A stretch of 64,000 nucleotides of DNA, from positions 16,819 to 80,818 of the forward strand of contig JANXYJ010000181.1 in assembly GCA_025350105.1 (NCBI GenBank), read 5' to 3'. Within the stretch, counting starts at the first letter, position 1. Every line of letters starts with the position of its first letter. The stretch comes from Terriglobia bacterium. Its GTDB lineage: Bacteria; Acidobacteriota; Terriglobia; Bryobacterales; Bryobacteraceae. Made by a program: the position numbers and the translations under genes. Under the pieces are notes generated by a model, which searched no databases, was not told the origin of the DNA, and saw nothing but the letters and a program-made list of their open reading frames with translations. Below, piece after piece: positions 26,688 through 34,390 of this stretch.

Positions 26688-27695
26688 TCACTCGAACGAA
26701 GTCAATAGCAAAGTCTGCGGACCTAAGGGTTGCGTGGTGCTTACACCGAAGCCCGCCTGGCGGAACATGGCGTCCAATTCTTTGAACGTGTAGGCATCGC
26801 CGCCTTCGGTGGAGCCCAACATCATCAGGCTGAAGGCGGCCTCCTGCGGCGGGGTGACGCGATCGTCATTGGGAACGAATTCAACCGTGGCCACCCGCCC
26901 GCCGGGTTTCAACGCGGCATGGACCTTCTTCAGGAGCTGAACAATGGTGGGCGCGTCGAAATGATGCAGGAAGTTGGGCAGCAGAACCAGATCGTAGCCG
27001 CTGCCGTAGTCGACATCGAAGGCGCTGCCGGGGAGGGTGTGATAACGGTTGCCCACGCCCGCATCGCGGGCATGTTCAGCGGAAACTTCCAAAACATTTT
27101 TCCAATCCTGGGCGTAAATTTCAGCGGCCGGATTCAGTTTCGCGATTTCGATGCCGTAAGCGCCAGGGCCCGCGGAGATGTCCAAAACTTTCATCGGCAT
27201 CTGGTGAATAGCGACAAGCCTAGCCAATTCCGCCGCGCCCGCGGCGGACATCGGCGCCATATTTTTCGCGAACTCCACCCATAGGGGATTTTCAGGATCC
27301 ATGTTGCCATGGCCAACACTGCCGCCCTTGCGAACGGCCGGAACCAGGTCCAGATAGTTGGCGATCTGCGTGGGGTGCGTCAGGAACAGGGCGACGGAGC
27401 CGAAGTAAGCCGGCGACTTTTTGTCGAGAAAAAACGCGGAGTCCGGCGTCAGCGCGTAGCTGTGGTCCTGCTTGGTGAGGAAACCGGAAATCGTCAAGTA
27501 GTCGCACAGAATGCGCATGCCTTTTTCGCTGGCCTGCGCGCAATGGGCCAGCTCTGCGGCTGTGTTTGCGCCGGCTGCGATGTGGGTGAAGACTTCCAGC
27601 TCAATCCCCGCCCGGAGCGAGGTGGCGCGCTGAAATGCGTTCAAGGCGGCAAAGATGACGAGAGGGCTGGGTGCGTTTTGCTTGAGCGAAGACAT
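26688..27695 (-). CDS. O-methyltransferase family (class I SAM-dependent) protein
   Basis: About 335 residues. The N-terminal winged-helix dimerisation half ('FQRATSLRAGIELEVFTHIA', 'LCDYLTISGFLTKQDHSYAL') and C-terminal SAM-binding half ('VLDISAGPGAYGIEIAKLNP', 'LVLLPNFLHHFDAPTIVQLL', 'LKPGGRVATVEFVPND') are those of the plant-type and bacterial small-molecule O-methyltransferases (acetylserotonin or carminomycin O-methyltransferase relatives). The catalytic histidine probably lies in 'NFLHHFD'. Substrate unknown. The ATG at 27695 follows GGAG. It is the last gene of a minus-strand group with the DoxX-like gene and a gluconate-dehydrogenase-subunit-3-like gene. Confidence 0.82.
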   Translation of the reverse strand: MSSLKQNAPSPLVIFAALNAFQRATSLRAGIELEVFTHIAAGANTAAELAHCAQASEKGMRILCDYLTISGFLTKQDHSYALTPDSAFFLDKKSPAYFGSVALFLTHPTQIANYLDLVPAVRKGGSVGHGNMDPENPLWVEFAKNMAPMSAAGAAELARLVAIHQMPMKVLDISAGPGAYGIEIAKLNPAAEIYAQDWKNVLEVSAEHARDAGVGNRYHTLPGSAFDVDYGSGYDLVLLPNFLHHFDAPTIVQLLKKVHAALKPGGRVATVEFVPNDDRVTPPQEAAFSLMMLGSTEGGDAYTFKELDAMFRQAGFGVSTTQPLGPQTLLLTSFE

Positions 27696-27725
27696 TCTTC
27701 TCCAGAGTCTAACGCACACGCTGCT

Positions 27726-28181
27726 TCAGCCACGCGGCATCAAGCGCTTCACCGAGTACACGTCCCAGCGCTGGCACAGGAATAAGGCGAAATACAGCAG
27801 CACGTAGAACATTTGCAATTCAAGCAACGACCAATCACTTCTCATTGCCGTGCCAAAGACCAGGCCGGCCATGAGAAACATTCCGGCGATCAGAGTCCAA
27901 CGGGTTTTCAGGTCGAGCAACAGCATCACACCGATGACGATTTCGGCGAAGGGGATCACGGTGGCGAAGGCCTGCACTTGCCACACGGGCAGAATGGTCT
28001 TTTCGAATTGTTTGACGGTGTTGCCGACGAAGGTATCCAGCGAGCCGATGAACACGCGCGTGATGCCGTGCAGGGCGATGTTCAGGCCGAGAATCATGCG
28101 GAGCAGCAGAACGCCGAGGGCACGGTCGGTGTCGAAATCGTTTGAAACAGATTCATTGAATTTTGTTGCTGTGGCTGCCAT
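27726..28181 (-). CDS. DoxX family membrane protein
   Basis: A 151-residue protein with four membrane helices. 'LLLRMILGLNIALHGITRVF' and 'FAEIVIGVMLLLDLKTRWTL' are the usual DoxX/TQO-small-subunit-like segments. Family members associate with thiosulfate:quinone oxidoreductase or with SodA/SseA in mycobacteria, but most are uncharacterised. It sits 9 bp after the gluconate-dehydrogenase-subunit-3-like gene and 30 bp before the methyltransferase, as part of one probable operon. Confidence 0.85.
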   Translation of the reverse strand: MAATATKFNESVSNDFDTDRALGVLLLRMILGLNIALHGITRVFIGSLDTFVGNTVKQFEKTILPVWQVQAFATVIPFAEIVIGVMLLLDLKTRWTLIAGMFLMAGLVFGTAMRSDWSLLELQMFYVLLYFALFLCQRWDVYSVKRLMPRG

Positions 28182-28190
28182 GAATATTTC

Positions 28191-28793
28191 CTACCTTGCT
28201 TGCTGGATCTGACGTGCTTGCGGTGTTGCATATAACGCCTTCCGATAAGGTTTCGCCGGCGTCTTCATGTGTTGGTCTTCCGCTGACGATGCCAGCTTCG
28301 CTCCGGGATAGCGGATTAAGTCCCAGCCAGCGAAATTTTTATTGCCACCATAAGACGGGTCACTGAACATGCCTTCTAGCGTCAGGCGGCGCACGCGATT
28401 AAAGAAACCGCGAAGGTTGGATGATTGTTCGATTTCGGCCAACACCGCATCGCTCTTCTCAGGAGAAAGCCCCGCCAGCCGCGCGCCTTGAGTACGCATG
28501 GCGAAGGCATTCACGTTTTCCAGCCCGCTGACGAACATGAGCTTTTCGGCGGCCAGATAGTCCCGCAGACACAGCTCGATGTAATCGCCCGCACCGCAGT
28601 CAAGCGCGCCGGGGCCGTTTTCGTCTTTGGGTACCAGGCGGTCGATGAAGGCGTCAAGGGTTTTGCGTTGGTCTTCGGAAAGAGCGGCGGCCACTGGTTG
28701 CGCCTGTGCCATGAGCGCGGCCAGCGGAATGAAGCCGGCGCTGGCGATGACGGCTCTTCTGGAGATGGTTTGAAATGGATCCGGCGTCGACAT
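28191..28793 (-). CDS. Gluconate 2-dehydrogenase subunit 3 family protein with Tat-like signal
   Basis: About 200 residues. The N-terminus has a twin-arginine-like export signal, 'TISRRAVIASAGFIPLAAL', and the mature part follows the gluconate 2-dehydrogenase gamma-subunit pattern: 'LSEDQRKTLDAFIDRLVPKD', 'CGAGDYIELCLRDYLAAEK', 'MFSDPSYGGNKNFAGWDLIR'. Such subunits accompany a GMC-type flavoprotein and help its export. No GMC catalytic subunit is in the window, so this one is an orphan or works with a distant partner. ATG at 28793 chosen because it precedes the Tat motif directly. Confidence 0.83.
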   Translation of the reverse strand: MSTPDPFQTISRRAVIASAGFIPLAALMAQAQPVAAALSEDQRKTLDAFIDRLVPKDENGPGALDCGAGDYIELCLRDYLAAEKLMFVSGLENVNAFAMRTQGARLAGLSPEKSDAVLAEIEQSSNLRGFFNRVRRLTLEGMFSDPSYGGNKNFAGWDLIRYPGAKLASSAEDQHMKTPAKPYRKALYATPQARQIQQAR

Positions 28794-28845
28794 GTGCGGT
28801 TTTGATACCGAGAAAAAGTATACACCCACGGTATGCTGGAAGTTC

Positions 28846-29811
28846 GTGCCTTCCACACTTACCACGCTTATCCATTTTGACGATATTCAGGACGCGGCGC
28901 GACGCATTGCGCCGATTGCTAAGCGGACGCCGGTGATGACCTCGCGCAGCTTCGACGTGCAAGCCGGCCTTACTGCGTTCTTCAAGTGCGAGAACTTTCA
29001 AACTGGCGGGGCCTTCAAGATTCGCGGAGCGGCGAATACGATCTATTCGATTCCGGAAGCAGATCGGCCGCGCGGCGTTGTGGCCTACTCGTCTGGCAAT
29101 CACGCGCAGGCAGTAGCCATCGCGGCGGGGTCCATCGGCGTGCCCGCCACGCTGGTCATGCCGAAGGATGCGCCGCAATCAAAAGTAGAAGGAGCGCGCG
29201 CACGCAATCCGCGGATTGTGTTTTATGACCGCTTCACCGAAGACCGCGTGGCCATTACCCAACGCGTTGCGGATGAGACGGGGGCGATGATTGTTCCGCC
29301 CTTCGATCATCCGAAAGTGATTGCCGGCGCCGGAACGCTGGCGCTGGAACTATTGACTGACGTATCTGATCTGGATGCAATCGTCGTGCAGATTGGTGGC
29401 GGTGGGATGATCTCAGGTTGCGCGATTGCGGCCAAGCATATGAATCCCAAGATTCGCGTGATTGGCGTGGAGCCCGCCGATGCGAACGATACATTTTTGT
29501 CGTTGGCCGCTGGCAAACGGGTTGAGATACCGCCACCCTCGACGATTGCCGATGGATTGCGCGCTCAGATGCCGGGAGCGATGACTTTCCCCATTGTCCA
29601 AAAGCTTGTCGACGAAATTGTGTTGGTGACCGACGATGAGATTCGGGCGGCGGTGAAGTTCATGCTGCTGCGGTTGAAGATTGTGGTTGAGCCAAGCGGA
29701 GCCGTGCCCGCTGCGGCGGCTCTGCACCAGAAACTGCCGCCGGGACTGAAGCGCGTGGGCCTGGTGGTCTCCGGCGGCAATTTGGATTACGAGATGTTGG
29801 CAGGGTTATAG
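28846..29811 (+). CDS. PLP-dependent threonine/serine dehydratase
   Basis: About 321 residues of the fold-type II PLP family. The Schiff-base lysine is Lys58 in 'GGAFKIRGA', followed by 'SSGNHAQAVAIAA', which holds the cofactor, and the phosphate loop 'IGGGGMISGCAIAA'. It ends after 'VSGGNLDYEMLAGL' and lacks the ACT-like regulatory domain of biosynthetic IlvA, so it resembles catabolic threonine dehydratase (TdcB) or serine racemase. The GTG at 28846 was chosen because it gives the family's normal N-terminus and follows 'gga'; an ATG at 28792 would overlap the start of the divergent gene. Confidence 0.87.
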   Translation: MPSTLTTLIHFDDIQDAARRIAPIAKRTPVMTSRSFDVQAGLTAFFKCENFQTGGAFKIRGAANTIYSIPEADRPRGVVAYSSGNHAQAVAIAAGSIGVPATLVMPKDAPQSKVEGARARNPRIVFYDRFTEDRVAITQRVADETGAMIVPPFDHPKVIAGAGTLALELLTDVSDLDAIVVQIGGGGMISGCAIAAKHMNPKIRVIGVEPADANDTFLSLAAGKRVEIPPPSTIADGLRAQMPGAMTFPIVQKLVDEIVLVTDDEIRAAVKFMLLRLKIVVEPSGAVPAAAALHQKLPPGLKRVGLVVSGGNLDYEMLAGL

Positions 29812-29813
29812 CT

Positions 29814-30596
29814 TTATATCGCTGGCGCCAGGTTTTCCGTCACTTCGATATAGGTGCCCCACGGGTCCGTGAAGAAGGCCACGCGGGTTTTTACGTTGGG
29901 GATGGAGCGGATGGCTCCGTCAAACTTCAGGTTATTGGCTTCCAACTTTTTGGAGAACGCATCTAAATCCTTCACGTCGAAACCCACGTGATCGAAGCTG
30001 CGGCCTTTGGTGGGGGTTTGCGGATTAGCGTCTTTGGTGAGCGCGATTTCCACGCCCGGCAGGTTCGCGGTATCGAAAGCTCCACGCTTACCAGGGGTTG
30101 AGCCGAAGAGGTTGTCGTACCACTTCTGAACTTCCAAGGGCTCCGCTACAAACATGTGGACGTGATGCATTTGAATGGGCATGGATTGCGTGGCATCTTC
30201 GAGAAGCTCCACACGCACGTCGTCGGGGCTGGTGACGAAGGCTTGCTGAGGATTGTTCTGCTCCACTTTGAAGCCCAGCGACTTGATTCTGGCGAGAGTG
30301 TCAGCAACGTTCTTCACGTGAAAACCGTAGTGATTCACGCGTGAGCCGACGGTGCCAGCGGTTGGTTCGCCCTTGCGCAGCATGATGAAGACGCCGGGAA
30401 ATTGGATGAACTCGAGTGGCCCGTTCTTCACCGGCACGCCGCCCAGCATGGTGTAGAACTGCTTTTGCGCGTCAACATCTTTGACCAGCAAATGCACGTG
30501 GCCCATGGAGACTCCAGCCGTGTTGGGCGAGGCGAGTTGCGCGAAAGCGGGGACCAGCGAAACGGCAAGAAGAGTCACCAGAGAGAGATATTTCAT
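29814..30596 (-). CDS. Secreted two-domain VOC protein
   Basis: About 260 residues with signal peptide 'MKYLSLVTLLAVSLVPAFAQ' followed by two vicinal oxygen chelate domains: the first starts 'MGHVHLLVKDVDAQKQFYTM', the second 'MHHVHMFVAEPLEVQKWYDN' and ends 'RVAFFTDPWGTYIEVTE'. The paired histidines at the beginning of each domain (GHVH, HHVH) and the late Glu ('TYIEVTE') could bind a metal. An exported VOC protein is less common than the cytoplasmic form; substrate unknown. ATG at 30596 chosen for the signal peptide. Convergent with the dehydratase gene, 2 bp apart. Confidence 0.82.
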   Translation of the reverse strand: MKYLSLVTLLAVSLVPAFAQLASPNTAGVSMGHVHLLVKDVDAQKQFYTMLGGVPVKNGPLEFIQFPGVFIMLRKGEPTAGTVGSRVNHYGFHVKNVADTLARIKSLGFKVEQNNPQQAFVTSPDDVRVELLEDATQSMPIQMHHVHMFVAEPLEVQKWYDNLFGSTPGKRGAFDTANLPGVEIALTKDANPQTPTKGRSFDHVGFDVKDLDAFSKKLEANNLKFDGAIRSIPNVKTRVAFFTDPWGTYIEVTENLAPAI

Positions 30597-31008
30597 AGCA
30601 GAGACCAATGTATCACCAACTGAAACACTCATCGGAAAAGTGTTTTTACGAAACGAACCCAATTTGTGTTGGTGGCTTTGTAAGGCCCGGTTTGCGGGCC
30701 TGCAGCAATACCTGCTATCGAAAGTGGGAGGAAAATGAATCACAACCATGATTAGGTTAGCGCGCGGATTAGTGAGCGCACCCGAGTCAACAGACAAAGT
30801 CTTGAAAAAGAGGAAACAACCACGCGTTGCTGGGTAGAAATCGCTACCATAGCGAGGATGATTTAGCGATCAGCTGGGACGAACATCTTTGCCCTGAGGA
30901 ATTGACGAGGATCAAGTGCGGGACCGGTGATGATACAGATGAAGTTGCATAAACCTGGCCACTTAATCGGTTCACGGCCAAGGCGGTAGAATTGGATCAA
31001 CGATATTT
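30597..31008. other. Intergenic region without a recognised gene
   Basis: About 410 bp between the divergent VOC and BON genes. I see no convincing coding frame. The only structure is a small hairpin at 30684-30700 (ggcccg, 5-nt loop, cgggcc), with no U-tract. The base composition is a little more AT-rich than the flanking genes, as expected for two promoters. Confidence 0.6.
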
Positions 31009-31296
31009 ATGCGCAAGCTCTTATTGAGTTTCCTTCTCGCTTTCACGGTTAGCCAGCCTGTGTTTCCGCAAGGCAATCCGAAAGACGACAAAATTTATGA
31101 CGATGTGCGCCGCCGTTTGGCCGATGATGCGGATGTGCGTGGCGCGGCGATTGAGGTGACGGTGAAAAATGGTGCCGTGGTGATTGCCGGGCGGGTGCGG
31201 GATGAAGTGGCCCGGCAGAAAGCGCCGAAGGTGGTGAAGAGAGTGAAGGGCGTGACGACGGTGGAGAATAAGCTGAAGTTGTTTAGCGAGAACTAG
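31009..31296 (+). CDS. Secreted BON domain protein
   Basis: A 95-residue exported protein: signal peptide 'MRKLLLSFLLAFTVSQPVFP', then one BON domain with 'DDVRRRLADDADVRGAAIEV', the strand 'NGAVVIAGRVRDEVARQKA' and the glycine motif 'VKGVTTVENKLKL'. BON domains bind phospholipid surfaces or glycans; OsmY-type periplasmic proteins carry two, this one has one. A role at the envelope is likely but unproven. Confidence 0.88.
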   Translation: MRKLLLSFLLAFTVSQPVFPQGNPKDDKIYDDVRRRLADDADVRGAAIEVTVKNGAVVIAGRVRDEVARQKAPKVVKRVKGVTTVENKLKLFSEN

Positions 31297-31325
31297 CGGG
31301 GGTGGGGAGCTCGGGTCACGAATTC

Positions 31326-31410
31326 GGTAGCTCGGCCCTGAAGGCCCGAGCTACCGGGAGCGGCGGGTTTCGGTTCTCCGGTCTACCGACCTGAGCTAGC
31401 GACCGGAGCT
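31326..31410. repeat. REP-like palindromic elements between convergent genes
   Basis: The spacer between the BON and cupin genes holds an inverted repeat at 31326-31355 (arms ggtagctcgg and cgagctacc around the loop, with one bulge) and a degenerate second copy up to 31410 that includes 'gaccggagctacc'. The same words recur at 34322-34387 and, more weakly, at 15857-15872. It may also terminate both converging transcripts. Confidence 0.65.
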
Positions 31411-31417
31411 ACCGCGT

Positions 31418-31891
31418 TTACTTTACTTCGGCGGGCGTAGACGTCGCCGGGCCTTCGCCCAGAATTTGCAGGACCACATCGCCGTCTTTTGCGCCATCGT
31501 AGTGGATGCCCTTGCCGGGGTGGACCACGTAGCTACCGGCCGCAACCGGGATGGTGCTGGCCGGATCGTACTTGGTGCCAGTGCCGGTCCACCAGGTGCC
31601 GGAGAGCACGGTGATGTAGCGGTCATTGGGATGAAAGTGCGGGCGGCTCATGTGGCCGGCGTGCCATTTAGTCAAAACGATGTAGAGGCCGGGTTTGGCG
31701 GGGTCGCCATGCAGGATGGCCTGCGCGGAGCCAGCCTTGGTGTTTTCCACCCACGGAATTTTGTCGGGCATGGTGATGATGATGTTCTTGGGATCGGGTT
31801 CGGTGGCATGCACCAGACCTACCCAGGTGAACAATGCGCCAACTATTGTCACTTGTCCCATTCGCCGCAATTTCAGATTCAATGCGTTCAC
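31418..31891 (-). CDS. Secreted cupin-domain protein
   Basis: About 157 residues: an export signal ('MGQVTIVGALFTWVGLVHA') and one cupin barrel with 'RPHFHPNDRYITVLSGTWW' (motif 1, metal-binding histidines and Glu/Asp position) and 'YVVHPGKGIHYDG' (motif 2). Small secreted cupins of this sort are frequent in acidobacteria; the reaction is unknown. The start was set at GTG 31891 because GGAGG stands six bases upstream; any much longer frame would run into the response regulator gene. Confidence 0.8.
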   Translation of the reverse strand: MNALNLKLRRMGQVTIVGALFTWVGLVHATEPDPKNIIITMPDKIPWVENTKAGSAQAILHGDPAKPGLYIVLTKWHAGHMSRPHFHPNDRYITVLSGTWWTGTGTKYDPASTIPVAAGSYVVHPGKGIHYDGAKDGDVVLQILGEGPATSTPAEVK

Positions 31892-31979
31892 TTGCCGCCT
31901 CCTTGTTCGTCTTCTCGCGAGATCCTCATGATTATACATCTGATGTTCGCGGCGTGTGCCAGGAATTGGTCTCCCGGGG

Positions 31980-32744
31980 CTAGCCCTCCGGGAACGGCAC
32001 AAACCGATACCCCACGCCACGCACGGTGAGCAAGTGCCGGGGATGGGCGGGGTCAATTTCCAAATACCGTCTCAGGCGGACGATGAAGTTATCGATGGCG
32101 CGGGTGTCGGTGTCTTCGTGGAGACCCCAGACTTCCTGCAGCATGATTTTGCGTGACACGGTTTCGCCGGCGCGGTCAATCAAATAGCGCAAAATATTGG
32201 CTTCCATCAGCGTTAGTGGATACACCTGCTCGCCTGCCCGGAGTTCGAGTTGGTCGTAGTTGATGGATTTATCCCCGAAGACGTAGATGTCGCGTTGGGG
32301 CGCCTTGGGAGTGACTGCCGCAGGCGTCTGACCGGCCCATTGTTTCCTGCGCAGCAGGCCGCGTACACGCGCGATCAGGATGGAGAGTTCAAACGGCTTG
32401 GAGAGATAATCGTCTGCTCCCGCGCCGAACCCCTGCAGAATGTCTTCGGAACGGCCACGCGCGGTGAGCATCAACGTTGGTACATACTGGCCGGCATGGC
32501 GCAGTTCCTGCATCACCGTGAAACCGTCCTTGCCGGGAAGCATCACGTCTAAAACGACGACATCAAAAGGAGGCTGTTCTTTGTCGAGCAGTAACTCCAG
32601 TGCCTCTTCGCCAGTCTCCACCGTGCGCACAACGTAATTTTCGGCTTCGAGATTGAAGCGCAGTCCTTCGGCCAGATGCTTTTCGTCTTCGACGATGAGA
32701 ATATTTTCCTGCGGGGCGTGGGTTGGAGTTGGCGGAAGGGGCAT
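31980..32744 (-). CDS. OmpR/PhoB-family response regulator
   Basis: A 254-residue two-component regulator. The receiver domain (about residues 14-128) has the acidic pocket at Asp20 ('IVEDE'), the phospho-acceptor Asp66 ('VVVLDVMLPGKDGF') and the switch lysine in 'LSKPFEL'. The C-terminal winged helix (about 150-250) ends with 'TVRGVGYRFVPF', diagnostic for OmpR-type DNA binding. The histidine kinase gene ends 15 bp upstream, so the pair is co-transcribed. The target genes are not evident. Confidence 0.93.
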   Translation of the reverse strand: MPLPPTPTHAPQENILIVEDEKHLAEGLRFNLEAENYVVRTVETGEEALELLLDKEQPPFDVVVLDVMLPGKDGFTVMQELRHAGQYVPTLMLTARGRSEDILQGFGAGADDYLSKPFELSILIARVRGLLRRKQWAGQTPAAVTPKAPQRDIYVFGDKSINYDQLELRAGEQVYPLTLMEANILRYLIDRAGETVSRKIMLQEVWGLHEDTDTRAIDNFIVRLRRYLEIDPAHPRHLLTVRGVGYRFVPFPEG

Positions 32745-32759
32745 GATCGGTTCTAGAGA

Positions 32760-33656
32760 CTAAGAACGGGCTATCGGCAACTGCAAAACGAAGGTACTGC
32801 CGTGGCCTTCGCCGGCGCTTTCGGCCCACACTTTACCGCCATGGCGTTTGGCAACGGAACGCACGATGAACAGACCCAGGCCGGTGCCTTTTACTTTGGT
32901 GGCGATGGGTCCGGGGATACGGTAAAAGCGCTTAAACACCTGCTTGAGTTCAGCTTTGGCGATGCCGGGGCCGTTGTCGGTGACGCGAACGGTGACGTAG
33001 CGGCTATCAGTACTGACGGTTTGCACGGCCACTTGTCCCAGGCTGCCGGAATATTTTACGGCGTTGTCGATTAAATTGGCGATGGCGGCGCGGACTTCGT
33101 CGGCATCGCCGCGGATGGTGACGGGCGGGCCGGGCGTATAGGAGAGCGCGTTGTCGGGAACGTTGTAGAGGCGCCGGGCGCGGGCCAGGCAGTCTTCCAC
33201 AATCGCGCCGAAATCGATGGAAGAAATATGCAGCTCTCGATTTGGTTGGCCGATGCGGCCGGTGCGCAGGATCTGCTCGATCATGCCGAGAAGACGGTCG
33301 CTGTCATCCAGCATGATGCGGTAGAACTCCTGGCGTTTGGCATCGTCCACGGGCCGGGTCTGCAGGGTTTCCAGATAGAGGCGAATAGACGCGACCGGGG
33401 TTTTCAGTTCGTGGGTGACGGCGTTGATGAAGGCATCGTGCTGGGCGTTGCGGCGGATTTCGCGGACCAGAAAAGTGGTGTTGAGCACGACGCCGGCGAT
33501 GACTGTCAGCACCAGCAAGATGCCGAAAAACAGCAGAATACCATTGCGCCAGCCCAGCAGCACCCAGCCGATGTAGAGCAGCAGGATGACGAGGATGAGG
33601 CCAACGCCCAGGGCGATGAAGAAGGCGATGGATTTGCGGCGTCCGCCGTGGACCAT
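32760..33656 (-). CDS. Membrane sensor histidine kinase
   Basis: A 298-residue kinase with two membrane helices near residues 10-34 and 38-62 and no periplasmic sensor domain to speak of. The HisKA box holds His82 in 'AVTHELKTPVASIRLYLETL'; the ATPase part has the N box 'IANLIDNAVKYSG', G1 'VTDNGPGI' and G2 'GTGLGLFIVRSV'. The very short loop between helices suggests intramembrane sensing or control by a partner protein. It precedes its response regulator by 15 bp. Confidence 0.92.
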   Translation of the reverse strand: MVHGGRRKSIAFFIALGVGLILVILLLYIGWVLLGWRNGILLFFGILLVLTVIAGVVLNTTFLVREIRRNAQHDAFINAVTHELKTPVASIRLYLETLQTRPVDDAKRQEFYRIMLDDSDRLLGMIEQILRTGRIGQPNRELHISSIDFGAIVEDCLARARRLYNVPDNALSYTPGPPVTIRGDADEVRAAIANLIDNAVKYSGSLGQVAVQTVSTDSRYVTVRVTDNGPGIAKAELKQVFKRFYRIPGPIATKVKGTGLGLFIVRSVAKRHGGKVWAESAGEGHGSTFVLQLPIARS

Positions 33657-33707
33657 GACTTCAGATTAGCCCTTTTAGTGCCCTTGGAAAATGTTATTTT
33701 GGATTCC

Positions 33708-34205
33708 ATGCCCATCAGCGCGGATACGCTTCGTCAGCAACTGGATTACACCACCTGGGCCACCAACCGTTTAATGGAGGCGGCCAAGCAGTTGACCCCG
33801 GAGGAATTGACCCGCGATTTTGGGGCTTCGGAGAAGAACGTGGTGGGGACGCTGGCTCATATATATGCGGCGGACCGGGTTTGGCTGGGGCGGATTCAGG
33901 GCAATCCGCCGGCGGCGTTTATTACGGATGCGGATCGGGATTTCGGTTTGTTGCAGCGCGAATGGCCCGGGTTACTGGATCGCTGGAAGAAATGGGCGAC
34001 TCCGCTGAGCGACGAAGATATTCTGGGCAAGCTGACCTACAAAAGCATGTTGGGCGGGGAGCGCACCACTCCACTGTGGCAGATCACGCTGCACGTGGTG
34101 AATCATGGAACGCATCACCGCGGGCAGGTGTCTGGGTTTTTAAGAGCGATGGGCAAGACGCCGCCGCAGTTGGATTTGATCCGGTATTACTGGGAACTGG
34201 AGTAG
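33708..34205 (+). CDS. DinB family protein
   Basis: A 165-residue four-helix-bundle protein of the DinB/YfiT superfamily. The three metal-binding histidine positions are visible as 'LAHIYAADRVW' and 'HVVNHGTHHRGQVSGFLRAM'. Family members include thiol transferases and damage-inducible proteins; the actual reaction is unknown here. It is divergent from the histidine kinase gene, with 51 bp between starts. Confidence 0.85.
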   Translation: MPISADTLRQQLDYTTWATNRLMEAAKQLTPEELTRDFGASEKNVVGTLAHIYAADRVWLGRIQGNPPAAFITDADRDFGLLQREWPGLLDRWKKWATPLSDEDILGKLTYKSMLGGERTTPLWQITLHVVNHGTHHRGQVSGFLRAMGKTPPQLDLIRYYWELE

Positions 34206-34242
34206 TAGCTCCAGTGGCCCGACCGGAGCCTGCTGAAATCAA

Positions 34243-34313
34243 GGGCGCTCCCTCATGGTCGCGGCTTGGTGCTAATTATTTGTGGCGCGCCCTGCTGGTC
34301 GCGGCTTGGTGCT
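34243..34313. repeat. Two copies of a dispersed GC-rich repeat (family B)
   Basis: Two about 30-bp copies at 34243-34273 and 34284-34313 share the core 'ggtcgcggcttggtgct', preceded by 'gcgctccctc' or 'gcgcgccctg'. A third copy with the same core minus one base is at 42433-42463. They lie in the spacer after the DinB gene. Confidence 0.75.
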
Positions 34314-34321
34314 GATCAGCA

Positions 34322-34387
34322 CGGTAGCTTCGGTCGCCAGACCGGAGAGTATCACGGTAGCTCCGGTCGCCAGACCGGAGAGTATCA
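34322..34387. repeat. Two direct copies of a 33-bp palindrome-containing repeat (family A)
   Basis: Copies at 34322-34354 and 34355-34387 differ at one base. Each contains an 8-bp stem ctccggtc/gaccggag (one arm imperfect in the first copy) around 'gcca', followed by 'agtatca'. They stand 3 bp from the stop of the desaturase gene, between converging transcripts, like the related element at 31326-31410. Confidence 0.85.
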
Positions 34388-34390
34388 AAG

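Noticed and set aside
31892..32056. Longer start of the cupin protein overlapping the response regulator
   Set aside because: A GTG with a good ribosome binding site and a signal peptide directly after it gives a better start.
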